Shown here in pieces: positions 1 to 6,158 of a stretch of DNA of 8,897 nt (within the stretch, counting starts at the first letter, position 1; each line of letters starts with the position of its first letter). Position numbers and translations under genes: made by a program. A model generated the notes under the pieces. That model was not told the origin of the DNA, searched no databases, and worked only from the letters and a program-made list of their open reading frames with translations. This stretch comes from Nitrososphaerota archaeon. Its GTDB lineage: Archaea; Thermoproteota; Bathyarchaeia; Bathyarchaeales; Bathycorpusculaceae. The stretch is from contig JAIRJY010000156.1 in the NCBI GenBank assembly GCA_031260365.1, positions 1 to 8,897 of the forward strand, read 5' to 3'.

Positions 1-201
1 GGTATGGTTCCAGAAGTAGATATTTGTTATGAAACGTTTGGAGCGCAAGCTTTAGATCTTGTTGAGCGTTACATAGATTTTGAGCAGCTCATAAAGTTAG
101 CAAAAGTACCCAATCAAAATGTGGTAGATTATGTAGCGTTTGTTGAAAAATTTAAAAAACTTTTAATTAATTATCCGGTTAATTTTGATAATATGGTGTA
201 G
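1..201 (+). CDS. C-terminal end of an unrecognised protein (cut by window edge)
   Basis: The reading frame is open from the first base and ends at TAG 199-201, so this is probably the last 66 codons of a longer gene; the ATG at position 4 need not be its start. The visible tail is mildly charged and helical-looking, with a segment resembling YETFGAQALDLVERYIDF followed by a lysine-rich stretch before the C-terminus. I see no metal-binding Cys/His cluster, membrane segment or family motif. It does not look like the C-terminal dimerisation domain of glutamyl-tRNA reductase, nor like a siroheme decarboxylase that I could recognise. It lies 5 nt upstream of the precorrin-2 dehydrogenase start on the same strand, so it is likely an operon partner and possibly a tetrapyrrole-related enzyme, but that is context only. 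Confidence 0.6.
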   Translation, partial: GMVPEVDICYETFGAQALDLVERYIDFEQLIKLAKVPNQNVVDYVAFVEKFKKLLINYPVNFDNMV

Positions 202-206
202 TCTGG

Positions 207-863
207 TTGTTTGTAGATTTTAAAGTAGATGGAAAAGCTATTGTTATAGTTGGTGGAGGCTCTGAATGTTATCGTAAAATTCAAAATTTTCTTGACAGCA
301 CCGCAAAAATCACAGTTGTTAGCAGAGAATTTTCTGAAGGGATAAAAACTGTTGCTGCGCAAGGAAAAATAAGTTTAAAGCAAGCTCACATTGTTGATGT
401 AAAAAAGTTTATTGAGCAGTTAAATCCTACACCATACATGTTGTTAGCTATCACAGACGATTCAGAGTTAAATAGTCAACTTGTAATGGCGGCAGAGGCT
501 GTGGGTTGTATAGTGTATTGTGTGACTGATCCGTCTTTATGCAATTTTGTTTTCTCAGCGGTTGCACGTATTGGAGATGTTAGGATTGCGGTTTCTACTG
601 GAGGGAGAAGTCCAGCGATGGCTATGGAATTACGGAAGAGAATTGAAGAGTTTGTTACGTTAGAGGATTTATTAGGTATTGAATTGCAGGCGTATTTACG
701 TGAAGTACTTAAAAGTAGCATCTTTGATCAGAGGGTGCGTAGTGAATTTTTAAACGAGATACTTAATAACGTTGATATTAAACAAGCCTTAAGGGAAAGT
801 AACATTTGTGTGGCTAAAGAATTAGCCCTCAAACTTGTGCAAAATAAAGAGGTAAAGAACTAA
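207..863 (+). CDS. Precorrin-2 dehydrogenase (sirohydrochlorin synthase, CysG N-terminal/Met8 type)
   Basis: This cytoplasmic NAD-dependent enzyme oxidises precorrin-2 to sirohydrochlorin. The 218-aa length fits stand-alone SirC/YlnF-type proteins. An N-terminal Rossmann fold shows the glycine turn VGGG at residues 15-18, followed by YRK at 22-24. The ITDD...LN segment at about 82-89 and the VTDPSLCNFVF block at 106-116 match the family, and Asp108 sits where the catalytic aspartate is expected. The STGGRSPAMA block at 130-139 is the family's hallmark, and a helical C-terminal domain follows. In the usual Gly-Gly-Gly-x-Val-Ala-x-Arg-Lys motif the Val-Ala pair is replaced by Glu-Cys (GGGSECYRK), a small oddity. 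The start is TTG at 207: an in-frame TAA at 189-191 leaves no other usual start codon, and GGTG at 195-198 is a plausible ribosome-binding site 8 nt upstream. The stop overlaps the hemB ATG by one base. Function as chelatase too (as in Met8p) cannot be excluded. Confidence 0.9.
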   Translation: MFVDFKVDGKAIVIVGGGSECYRKIQNFLDSTAKITVVSREFSEGIKTVAAQGKISLKQAHIVDVKKFIEQLNPTPYMLLAITDDSELNSQLVMAAEAVGCIVYCVTDPSLCNFVFSAVARIGDVRIAVSTGGRSPAMAMELRKRIEEFVTLEDLLGIELQAYLREVLKSSIFDQRVRSEFLNEILNNVDIKQALRESNICVAKELALKLVQNKEVKN

Positions 864-1843
864 TGAGTTTTCCAACTATACGCATGAGAAGACTTCGCAG
901 AACTGAAGCGTTACGGACAATGTTAAATCAAGTTCAAATTCAACCAAGTAGTTTGATTTATCCTATTTTTGTTGATGAAACCATAACAGAGCCAGTTTCT
1001 ATTACAACAATGCCAGGCTATTTTCGTTATCCGCTTGACAAAGTTGTCGATGAAGGAAGAGCAGCACTTGAACAGGGTGTGAAAAGTATACTTTTGTTTG
1101 GTGTTCCTTCAAAAAAAGATGAAACAGGTTCAGGTGCCTACGCGAAAAATGGTGTTGTACAAAAGGCTGCAAAGGAACTTAAGGCGCAATTTAAAGAGGA
1201 TCTTGTCATAATTGGTGATGTTTGTTTATGTGAATATACAAATCATGGTCATTGTGGTATAGTTGATAAAGAAAACGGTGATGTTCGAAATGATGAAACT
1301 CTTGAATTGTTAGGCAAAACTGCTGTGAGCCAAGTTGAGTCAGGTGTTGATATAGTTGCTCCTTCAGCAATGATGGATGGACAAGTTTTTACAATACGCG
1401 AGTTTTTGGATGATGCAGGTTTTGAACAGACTCCAATTTTAGCTTACTCTGCCAAGTATGCCTCAGCGTTTTATGGACCGTTCCGTGATGCTGCAGAGTC
1501 CACTCCAAAGTTTGGTAACCGTAAAAGTTACCAGATGAATCAAGGTAGTGTTAGTGAGGCTTTGCGGGAAATTGAACTTGATATAAATGAGGGAGCTGAC
1601 ATGATAATGGTTAAGCCTGCATTAGCGTATTTAGATATTATAAGTTATGCAAAAGCCAGTTTTGATGTGCCTATAGTTGCTTATAATGTAAGTGGCGAGT
1701 ATTCTATGGTTAAAGCAGCTGCTTTAAATGGTTGGATTGACGAAAAAAGTGCTGTATACGAAATTTTATCAGGTATTAAACGTGCAGGTGCAGATTTAAT
1801 TATTACGTATCATGCTAAAAATTTAAGAGCGTGGTTGAAGTAA
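863..1843 (+). CDS. hemB: Porphobilinogen synthase (5-aminolevulinate dehydratase)
   Basis: The enzyme condenses two 5-aminolevulinate molecules into porphobilinogen in the cytoplasm. The 326-aa product has the normal length for the family. The N-terminus carries the typical RMRRLRRT arm segment. The zinc site DVCLCEYTNHGHCG has cysteines at 121, 123 and 131, indicating the Zn-dependent class rather than the Asp-rich Mg class. The two Schiff-base lysines are at K198 (within YSAKYASAFYGPFRDA) and K251 (within MVKPALAYLD). The C-terminal ITYHAKNLRAWL is also family-typical. The start is ATG 863, overlapping the preceding stop by one base (TAATG), with GAGGT at 849-853 at good spacing, so expression is probably translationally coupled to the upstream gene. 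The next gene begins 1 nt after the stop. Confidence 0.98.
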   Translation: MSFPTIRMRRLRRTEALRTMLNQVQIQPSSLIYPIFVDETITEPVSITTMPGYFRYPLDKVVDEGRAALEQGVKSILLFGVPSKKDETGSGAYAKNGVVQKAAKELKAQFKEDLVIIGDVCLCEYTNHGHCGIVDKENGDVRNDETLELLGKTAVSQVESGVDIVAPSAMMDGQVFTIREFLDDAGFEQTPILAYSAKYASAFYGPFRDAAESTPKFGNRKSYQMNQGSVSEALREIELDINEGADMIMVKPALAYLDIISYAKASFDVPIVAYNVSGEYSMVKAAALNGWIDEKSAVYEILSGIKRAGADLIITYHAKNLRAWLK

Positions 1844-1844
1844 C

Positions 1845-3149
1845 TTGAATGAAAGTGAAAATAAATCTCGGACGCTTTTTGAGAGAGCAAAAAATGTTTT
1901 GCCTGGGGGCGTAAACAGTCCTGTTCGTGCGTTTTCTCCGTATCCTTTCTTTGTTGAACGTGCGAATGGTTCTAAACTGTATGATGTTGATGGTAGAAGC
2001 TACGTTGATTACTGTAATGCTTATGGTGCCATGATATTTGGTCATGCTTATCCAGAAGTCATGGAAGCTGTCAAAGCTCAGTTTACAAAAGGTACTTTGT
2101 ATGGTGTTCCAACTGTGCAAGAGGTGGAATTTGCAGAGTTAATCCAAAAAGTATCTCCGTGTGTTGAGATGGTACGGCTTGTTAACACTGGAACGGAAGC
2201 TACAATGCATGCTATACGTGTGGCAAGAGGATATACTGGTCGTAAGAAAATTGTTAAATTTGAAGGTTGTTTTCATGGTTCGCATGATAATGTGTTAGTT
2301 AAAGCAGGTTCAGGGGCTACAACTTTTGGTACGCCTAACTCGTTGGGTATTCCAGGTGATACAACAAAGACCACTATTGTTTTGCCGTATAATGAGATTG
2401 CAGCTGTAGAGGAAGTTTTGAAGCGGGAAGGTAATGATGTAGCGGCTGTGATTGTTGAACCGGTTCTTGCAAATGTTGGTTTAATATTGCCAAAATCTGA
2501 TTACTTGGCTAGTTTGCGTAAATTAACCAGTCAATATGGTGTTGTGCTTATTTTTGACGAAATTATTACAGGTTTTCGTCTTGCGTTGGGGGGTGCTCAA
2601 GAGTATTTTAATGTTAAGCCTGACATGGTAACTCTTGGTAAAGTGCTTGGTGGCGGTTTTCCTGTGGCGGCTTTTGGTGGTAAAGCGGAGATTATGCGTA
2701 ATGTTTCGCCGGTTGGTGGTGTTTATCAGGCTGGGACTTTTAGTGGTAATCCTGTTTCTACGGTTGCGGGTTATGCGGTTCTTAGTATTTTGGAGCAGAG
2801 GAAAAGCGAGATTTACCCTCAGTTAGAAAAGTGTGCTCGAGAGCTTAGTGGGGCACTGTTTGATTTGGCAGAGAATTACAGATTGCCTGTGCAGGTGTAC
2901 AGTATTGCTTCGTTGTATCAGATTTTTTTCACTGATCAAGAGGTTATAGATTATTCTTGTGCAAAGTTGTCTGATGTAAAGATGTTTAATGCATATTTTC
3001 ATGAGCTTCTTAGGCAGGGTGTGTTTGTGCCTCCTTCGCAATTTGAGACCTGTTTTACTTCAATGTCTCATTTAGCTGGTGATATACAATTGACTATTGA
3101 AGCGTTTGATAGAGCTTTATCGGTAGTGTCAAAGGAGTGCTCTGTATGA
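1845..3149 (+). CDS. hemL: Glutamate-1-semialdehyde 2,1-aminomutase
   Basis: This PLP-dependent class-III aminotransferase-fold enzyme converts glutamate-1-semialdehyde to 5-aminolevulinate, the last step of the C5 pathway. The 434 aa compares well with the usual 425-435. Motifs seen include PGGVNSPVRAF at 20-30, NTGTEATMHAIRVARG at 114-129, the PLP-pyridine aspartate D238 in IFDEIITGFR, and the Schiff-base lysine K266 in TLGKVLGGGFPVAAFGG. The start must be TTG 1845, because the next in-frame Met is residue 63, inside conserved sequence; only a weak Shine-Dalgarno (GTGG at 1831-1834) precedes it, so coupling to hemB may matter. Its end overlaps hemC by 4 nt (ATGA). The coding strand is strongly G+T-rich in its middle: in 2701-2760 I count 18 G against 9 C and 25 T against 8 A. 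HemL presence implies a glutamyl-tRNA reductase elsewhere. Confidence 0.98.
   Translation: MNESENKSRTLFERAKNVLPGGVNSPVRAFSPYPFFVERANGSKLYDVDGRSYVDYCNAYGAMIFGHAYPEVMEAVKAQFTKGTLYGVPTVQEVEFAELIQKVSPCVEMVRLVNTGTEATMHAIRVARGYTGRKKIVKFEGCFHGSHDNVLVKAGSGATTFGTPNSLGIPGDTTKTTIVLPYNEIAAVEEVLKREGNDVAAVIVEPVLANVGLILPKSDYLASLRKLTSQYGVVLIFDEIITGFRLALGGAQEYFNVKPDMVTLGKVLGGGFPVAAFGGKAEIMRNVSPVGGVYQAGTFSGNPVSTVAGYAVLSILEQRKSEIYPQLEKCARELSGALFDLAENYRLPVQVYSIASLYQIFFTDQEVIDYSCAKLSDVKMFNAYFHELLRQGVFVPPSQFETCFTSMSHLAGDIQLTIEAFDRALSVVSKECSV
3134..3139 (+). promoter_or_regulatory. Shine-Dalgarno site that decides the hemC start
   Basis: GGAGTG at 3134-3139 lies about 6-8 nt before ATG 3146 and inside the end of hemL. 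It covers the competing GTG at 3137, which therefore is unlikely to be used as the start. Confidence 0.7.
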
Positions 3150-4084
3150 TTGTTTATACTGTAGGTACAAGAGGTAGTAAGCTTGCTTTAGCGCAGACAA
3201 ATCGTACTCTTGGTCAAATTCGGCAAAAGCATCCTGAAGTGGATTTTAAGCTTAAGGTTATTAAAACTGAAGGTGATAGGGAACATGGTAAGCCGCTTTT
3301 TAGTATTGATGCTAAAGGTATTTTTGAGAGGGAGATTGATCAAGAGGTTGCTTCTGGCGAGATTGATTTTGCGGTTCATAGTTTAAAAGATGTTCCAATT
3401 GTGGAACAATCAACAGGTACAGTTCTTGCTGCTGTTCCTAAACGTGATTCACCTTGTGATGTTTTTATTTCTAAGGGTATAAAAATTGAAGAGTTGCCTA
3501 AAGGTTCCATTGTTGGAACTGGTAGTTTGAGACGATTAGCTGAAATAAAGTTTGTTCGACCGAATTTAGAGGTTGAGCCTATACGTGGAAATGTTGACAC
3601 GAGAATTGGTAAAGTCGAGAATGGCGAGTTAGCGGGTGTTGTTATTGCAGAGGCGGGTCTTGAGCGGATGAATATAACAAGTCAAATGACTCAACGCTTA
3701 TCGTTGGAAGATTTTCCGTCTGCCGCTGGGCAGGGAGCAATTGCTATAGTAGCTAAAGAGGGCAACACTGGTTTAATTGAGATTTTACAGTCAATTGAAG
3801 ATAAGGTTACGCGTGCTGAAATTACTGCTGAACGGAGTTTAGTTTTAAAACTTGCAGGTGGTTGTCGTGTGCCTATTGGTGCCGTCGGACGGGTAGTAGA
3901 GGGGGATGTTTTAACGGTTCATGGTTCTATTTATGCTCTTAATGAGCGAAAGAAAATTTGTGCATCTGCTAAAGGTATGCTTTTGCAAGCTGAAGAATTA
4001 GGATATAAAGTGGGCGAAGCGTTAATAGCGCAGGGTGCAGAAGACATTGAAAAAGAGTGGCGGGAAAAGTATGGTGTTTGGTAA
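3146..4084 (+). CDS. hemC: Hydroxymethylbilane synthase (porphobilinogen deaminase)
   Basis: The enzyme polymerises four porphobilinogens into linear hydroxymethylbilane, using a covalent dipyrromethane cofactor. From ATG 3146 the protein is 312 aa, the usual size. Motifs are VGTRGSKLALAQT at 6-18, KTEGDR at 40-45, the catalytic aspartate D82 in HSLKDVP, GTGSLRR at 124-130, RGNVDTR at 147-153, PSAAGQGA at 191-198, and the cofactor-binding cysteine C240 in LAGGCRVPIGA. An upstream in-frame GTG at 3137 would add MLC, but GGAG at 3134-3137 overlaps that codon and is ideally spaced for ATG 3146, so I prefer the ATG. The ATGA overlap with hemL suggests translational coupling. The last 14 nt overlap the following methyltransferase start. 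Confidence 0.98.
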   Translation: MIVYTVGTRGSKLALAQTNRTLGQIRQKHPEVDFKLKVIKTEGDREHGKPLFSIDAKGIFEREIDQEVASGEIDFAVHSLKDVPIVEQSTGTVLAAVPKRDSPCDVFISKGIKIEELPKGSIVGTGSLRRLAEIKFVRPNLEVEPIRGNVDTRIGKVENGELAGVVIAEAGLERMNITSQMTQRLSLEDFPSAAGQGAIAIVAKEGNTGLIEILQSIEDKVTRAEITAERSLVLKLAGGCRVPIGAVGRVVEGDVLTVHGSIYALNERKKICASAKGMLLQAEELGYKVGEALIAQGAEDIEKEWREKYGVW

Positions 4085-4838
4085 AGTCTATCTTGTTGGT
4101 GCAGGTCCTGGTGACCCTAAATTGTTAACTGTTAAAGCAGTAGAGACAATTAGAGCTGCAGATGTTCTTATCTATGATAGATTAGGTGTTAGTGAAGAGA
4201 TATTAAATATGGCTCCAGTGTCGGCTGAGCGGTTGTTTGTGGGTAAACGTACTGGTTTACATGAAGTGTCGCAGGAACAAATTACTGATTTAATTATAAA
4301 GAAGGCAAAAGAGCTAGATAACGGTGGTGTTGTTGTTCGTTTGAAAGGTGGTGACCCGTTTATTTTTGGTAGGGGTGGTGAGGAAGTTGAGGCTTTGGTT
4401 GCAGAAGGTATCGCCTTTGAGGTTATACCAGGTATCAGTAGCAGTGTTGCTGCGCCTATGTATGCTGGTATACCTTTGACTCATAGGGATTATGCTGCTT
4501 CAGTTGCTATAATTACTGGTCATCGTATGGGTGATGCTGAAAAACCTGTTGATTGGGTAAAAATTGCTAACGCTGTAGATACTATGGTTATTTTAATGGG
4601 TGTTGAAACTTTGGAAGGTATTGTAGGTAAAATGCTTAAAGGAGGGGTAAGCCCAGATAAGCCTGTTGCGATGGTTGAGTCTGGAACACTGCCACAGCAA
4701 CGCACGATAATTGCGACGTTAGGAACAATTATTGATACATCTAAGAAGAACGATTTTAAACCGCCTTCAATTATTCTTATAGGGGAAGTAGCAGAGTTAG
4801 GAAGAAAGCTAGCATGGTTCAAACAACCTCTCTCTTAA
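4071..4838 (+). CDS. cobA: Uroporphyrinogen-III C-methyltransferase (SUMT)
   Basis: This SAM-dependent methyltransferase methylates uroporphyrinogen III at C2 and C7 to give precorrin-2, committing flux to siroheme, cobalamin, F430 and siroheme-derived heme. The protein is 255 aa, typical of a stand-alone SUMT. Seen motifs are VYLVGAGPGDPKLLT at 6-20 (signature loop), DVLIYDRL at 31-38, VRLKGGDPFIFGRGGEE at 89-105, PGISS at 120-124, PLTHRDYA at 135-142, and ESGTLPQQR at 203-211. The start at ATG 4071 places the first motif at the usual distance from the N-terminus; the reading frame is open further upstream to ATG 4035, but that would add 12 residues not typical of the family. It overlaps hemC by 14 nt and hemD by 25 nt. 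The symbol follows the SUMT convention (also cysG C-terminal domain). The coding strand is extremely G+T-rich: 4321-4380 has 24 G, 5 C, 24 T and 7 A. Confidence 0.96.
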   Translation: MVFGKVYLVGAGPGDPKLLTVKAVETIRAADVLIYDRLGVSEEILNMAPVSAERLFVGKRTGLHEVSQEQITDLIIKKAKELDNGGVVVRLKGGDPFIFGRGGEEVEALVAEGIAFEVIPGISSSVAAPMYAGIPLTHRDYAASVAIITGHRMGDAEKPVDWVKIANAVDTMVILMGVETLEGIVGKMLKGGVSPDKPVAMVESGTLPQQRTIIATLGTIIDTSKKNDFKPPSIILIGEVAELGRKLAWFKQPLS

Positions 4839-5641
4839 AAGGCAAAGTTGTTGCCTTAACACGTCCTGCAGGTCAAGCAGAAGAAGCAGGTAAAATTATC
4901 CAAGACAAAGGCGGCATACCTTACTATATGCCTGCTATAGAAATTAAACCTCTTAGCAATACAGAACACGTAAAACGGCTTATAGCTGAATTACAAACGG
5001 GTACCGTAGACTATGTTATACTTATGAGTACAAATGGAGTTAAACATCTCTTTGAAGTTGCCCAAAGTGTAAACCAAGTTGACATGTTATGTAGTGGTCT
5101 TACAAAGACATGTGTTATAGGTGTTGGTCCACGGACAGCTAAAGAACTTGAAGCATACAATGTACATGTGGATTTGATTCCTGAAAAATACAGCTCAGAA
5201 GGACTTTTAGAAGTTTTAAAATCCAAAGACGTAAAAGGCAAAGTGATTAGAATTCCAAGAACCACAAGTGCTACGCCAACATTAAACAACCAACTTACCG
5301 CTATGGGTGCTGATGTGCAAGAAATTCACGTCTATGAATCAGGACTACCAATTAACGAAGACTTGAAAAATAAATTTCATAATGATCTAATGAGTGGACA
5401 AATTAACGCAATACTGTTTGGCAGTGGTCTTAGTGCAAAAAACATTTTTAGAATGCTCACAGAAAAAACATCAATAGAACAACTGCGAAAACTATTAGCA
5501 GAGAAAGTAACAATAGTAGCAATAGGTCCAACAACCGCGCAAGCACTAAAAGAGTTCAACATAAAAGTTGATGTAATACCAGAAAACTATCTATTTGAAG
5601 ATTCCCTAATCGCCCTAGCAGAACACTGGACAAAACCTTAA
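4814..5641 (+). CDS. hemD: Uroporphyrinogen-III synthase
   Basis: The enzyme cyclises hydroxymethylbilane with inversion of ring D to yield uroporphyrinogen III, the substrate of the SUMT encoded just before it. The family is poorly conserved, but the 275-aa product shows its recognisable pieces: KVVALTRPAGQAEEA near the N-terminus, a STNGVKHLFE segment around residue 73-82, IGVGPRTAKELEAY and the C-terminal AIGPTTAQALKEFNIKVDVIPEN...LI.AL. The two internally similar alpha/beta lobes are visible as repeated 'GP.TA..L...' and 'V.VIPE.Y..E.L' elements near 105-135 and 235-268. The start at ATG 4814 overlaps SUMT by 25 nt; AGGA at 4799-4802 is a possible ribosome-binding site. It is the last gene of the operon. 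Its coding strand is A-rich rather than T-rich (5461-5520: 32 A, 9 T), unlike the genes before it. Confidence 0.95.
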   Translation: MVQTTSLLKGKVVALTRPAGQAEEAGKIIQDKGGIPYYMPAIEIKPLSNTEHVKRLIAELQTGTVDYVILMSTNGVKHLFEVAQSVNQVDMLCSGLTKTCVIGVGPRTAKELEAYNVHVDLIPEKYSSEGLLEVLKSKDVKGKVIRIPRTTSATPTLNNQLTAMGADVQEIHVYESGLPINEDLKNKFHNDLMSGQINAILFGSGLSAKNIFRMLTEKTSIEQLRKLLAEKVTIVAIGPTTAQALKEFNIKVDVIPENYLFEDSLIALAEHWTKP

Positions 5642-5642
5642 G

Positions 5643-5657
5643 TTTTTTGTGTATTTT
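5643..5657 (+). terminator. T-rich putative terminator of the tetrapyrrole operon
   Basis: Immediately after the hemD stop the plus strand has T6, then GTGTA, then T4. Archaeal intrinsic termination often needs only such T-tracts without a stem-loop, and none is obvious here. The next gene on this strand starts more than 500 nt away, which fits the end of a transcript. Confidence 0.4.
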
Positions 5658-5876
5658 AAGGGTTTGAAAGAGAAAAATTCAGTATGTTTTAGTTCTTGTT
5701 AGTGTTTTTATGGTAAATTAGGTTTTATTAGTGTAGGCGTTTTAGTTTCGGTTTATGGTATTGTGGATTAAATGTGCCATGTTTTTATCATACAGGATTT
5801 AATTCTTCAGGTTTGCATAGAAAAGTAACACATAAGCTATACATCAATCAAAAAATATTCTGGATCACAAATAAGC

Positions 5877-5996
5877 ACATTAACAATACATACTGTAACT
5901 AAACACACGTCTTAATTTTACACACATTTATCCACAATACATAATAAATACATTAACAATGTATAATATTAAAAAACATATGTCTTAGTCTTTCAC
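5877..5996. repeat. Degenerate two-copy direct repeat, 73-nt spacing
   Basis: ACATTAACAAT occurs exactly at 5877-5887 and again at 5950-5960. Similarity continues imperfectly for roughly another 30-40 nt, with shared blocks such as AAACA, GTCTTA and CACA at the same offset. The second copy also sits in a small perfect palindrome, TACATT-AAC-AATGTA (5949-5963). In such AT-rich sequence part of the similarity could be chance. No third copy was seen on either side. Confidence 0.45.
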
Positions 5997-6055
5997 ATGT
6001 TCACTTGCATCTCTTCAAATAACGAAAATATGCAGAAACAAAAAAGACAGAAAAT

Positions 6056-6082
6056 GTGACATATTCATCCAGCTGATGTCAC
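6056..6082. promoter_or_regulatory. Inverted repeat, candidate operator of the protease gene
   Basis: GTGACAT at 6056-6062 and ATGTCAC at 6076-6082 form a perfect 7-bp inverted repeat with a 13-nt spacer. The centre-to-centre distance of 20 bp is about two helical turns, as expected for a dimeric DNA-binding protein. It ends 13 nt before a TATA-like element at 6096, where an archaeal activator or BRE-overlapping regulator could act. The regulator is unknown. Confidence 0.4.
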
Positions 6083-6095
6083 GACAAATGTTCTG

Positions 6096-6104
6096 TTAAA
6101 TTTT
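6096..6104 (+). promoter_or_regulatory. TATA-like element upstream of the protease gene
   Basis: TTAAATTTT lies about 60 nt before the GTG start at 6159. If used as an archaeal TATA box, transcription would begin near 6125-6130 and leave a leader of about 30 nt. Another AT-rich block, TTAAATAAA at 6149-6157, is too close to the start to serve this gene. The match is only approximate. Confidence 0.3.
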
Positions 6105-6158
6105 GTGCAAGCCTAAACTCCAATTAGAAACACCAAAAACAAGATATGTTAAATAAAT

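Larger units (their letters stand above)
5642..6158. other. 517-nt gene-free intergenic region
   Basis: No credible protein or RNA gene is visible; only tiny open frames (for example 18 codons from ATG 5771) occur. The left 130 nt are G+T-rich and the remainder is A+C-rich. It holds the hemD terminator tract, a degenerate direct repeat at 5877-5996, a perfect inverted repeat at 6056-6082 and a TATA-like element before the protease gene. Confidence 0.7.

Noticed and set aside
1815..2120. 101-codon minus-strand open frame
   Set aside because: It is antisense to the hemB/hemL junction and conserved hemL coding sequence.
4520..4822. 100-codon minus-strand open frame
   Set aside because: It is a shadow of the SUMT gene, whose motifs are unmistakable in the plus frame.
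5928..5936. TTATCCACA, an exact match to the bacterial DnaA box, in an AT-rich intergenic region near a skew change
   Set aside because: It is a single copy with no cluster of similar boxes, the context looks archaeal (no DnaA), and the direction of the skew change is terminus-like rather than origin-like.
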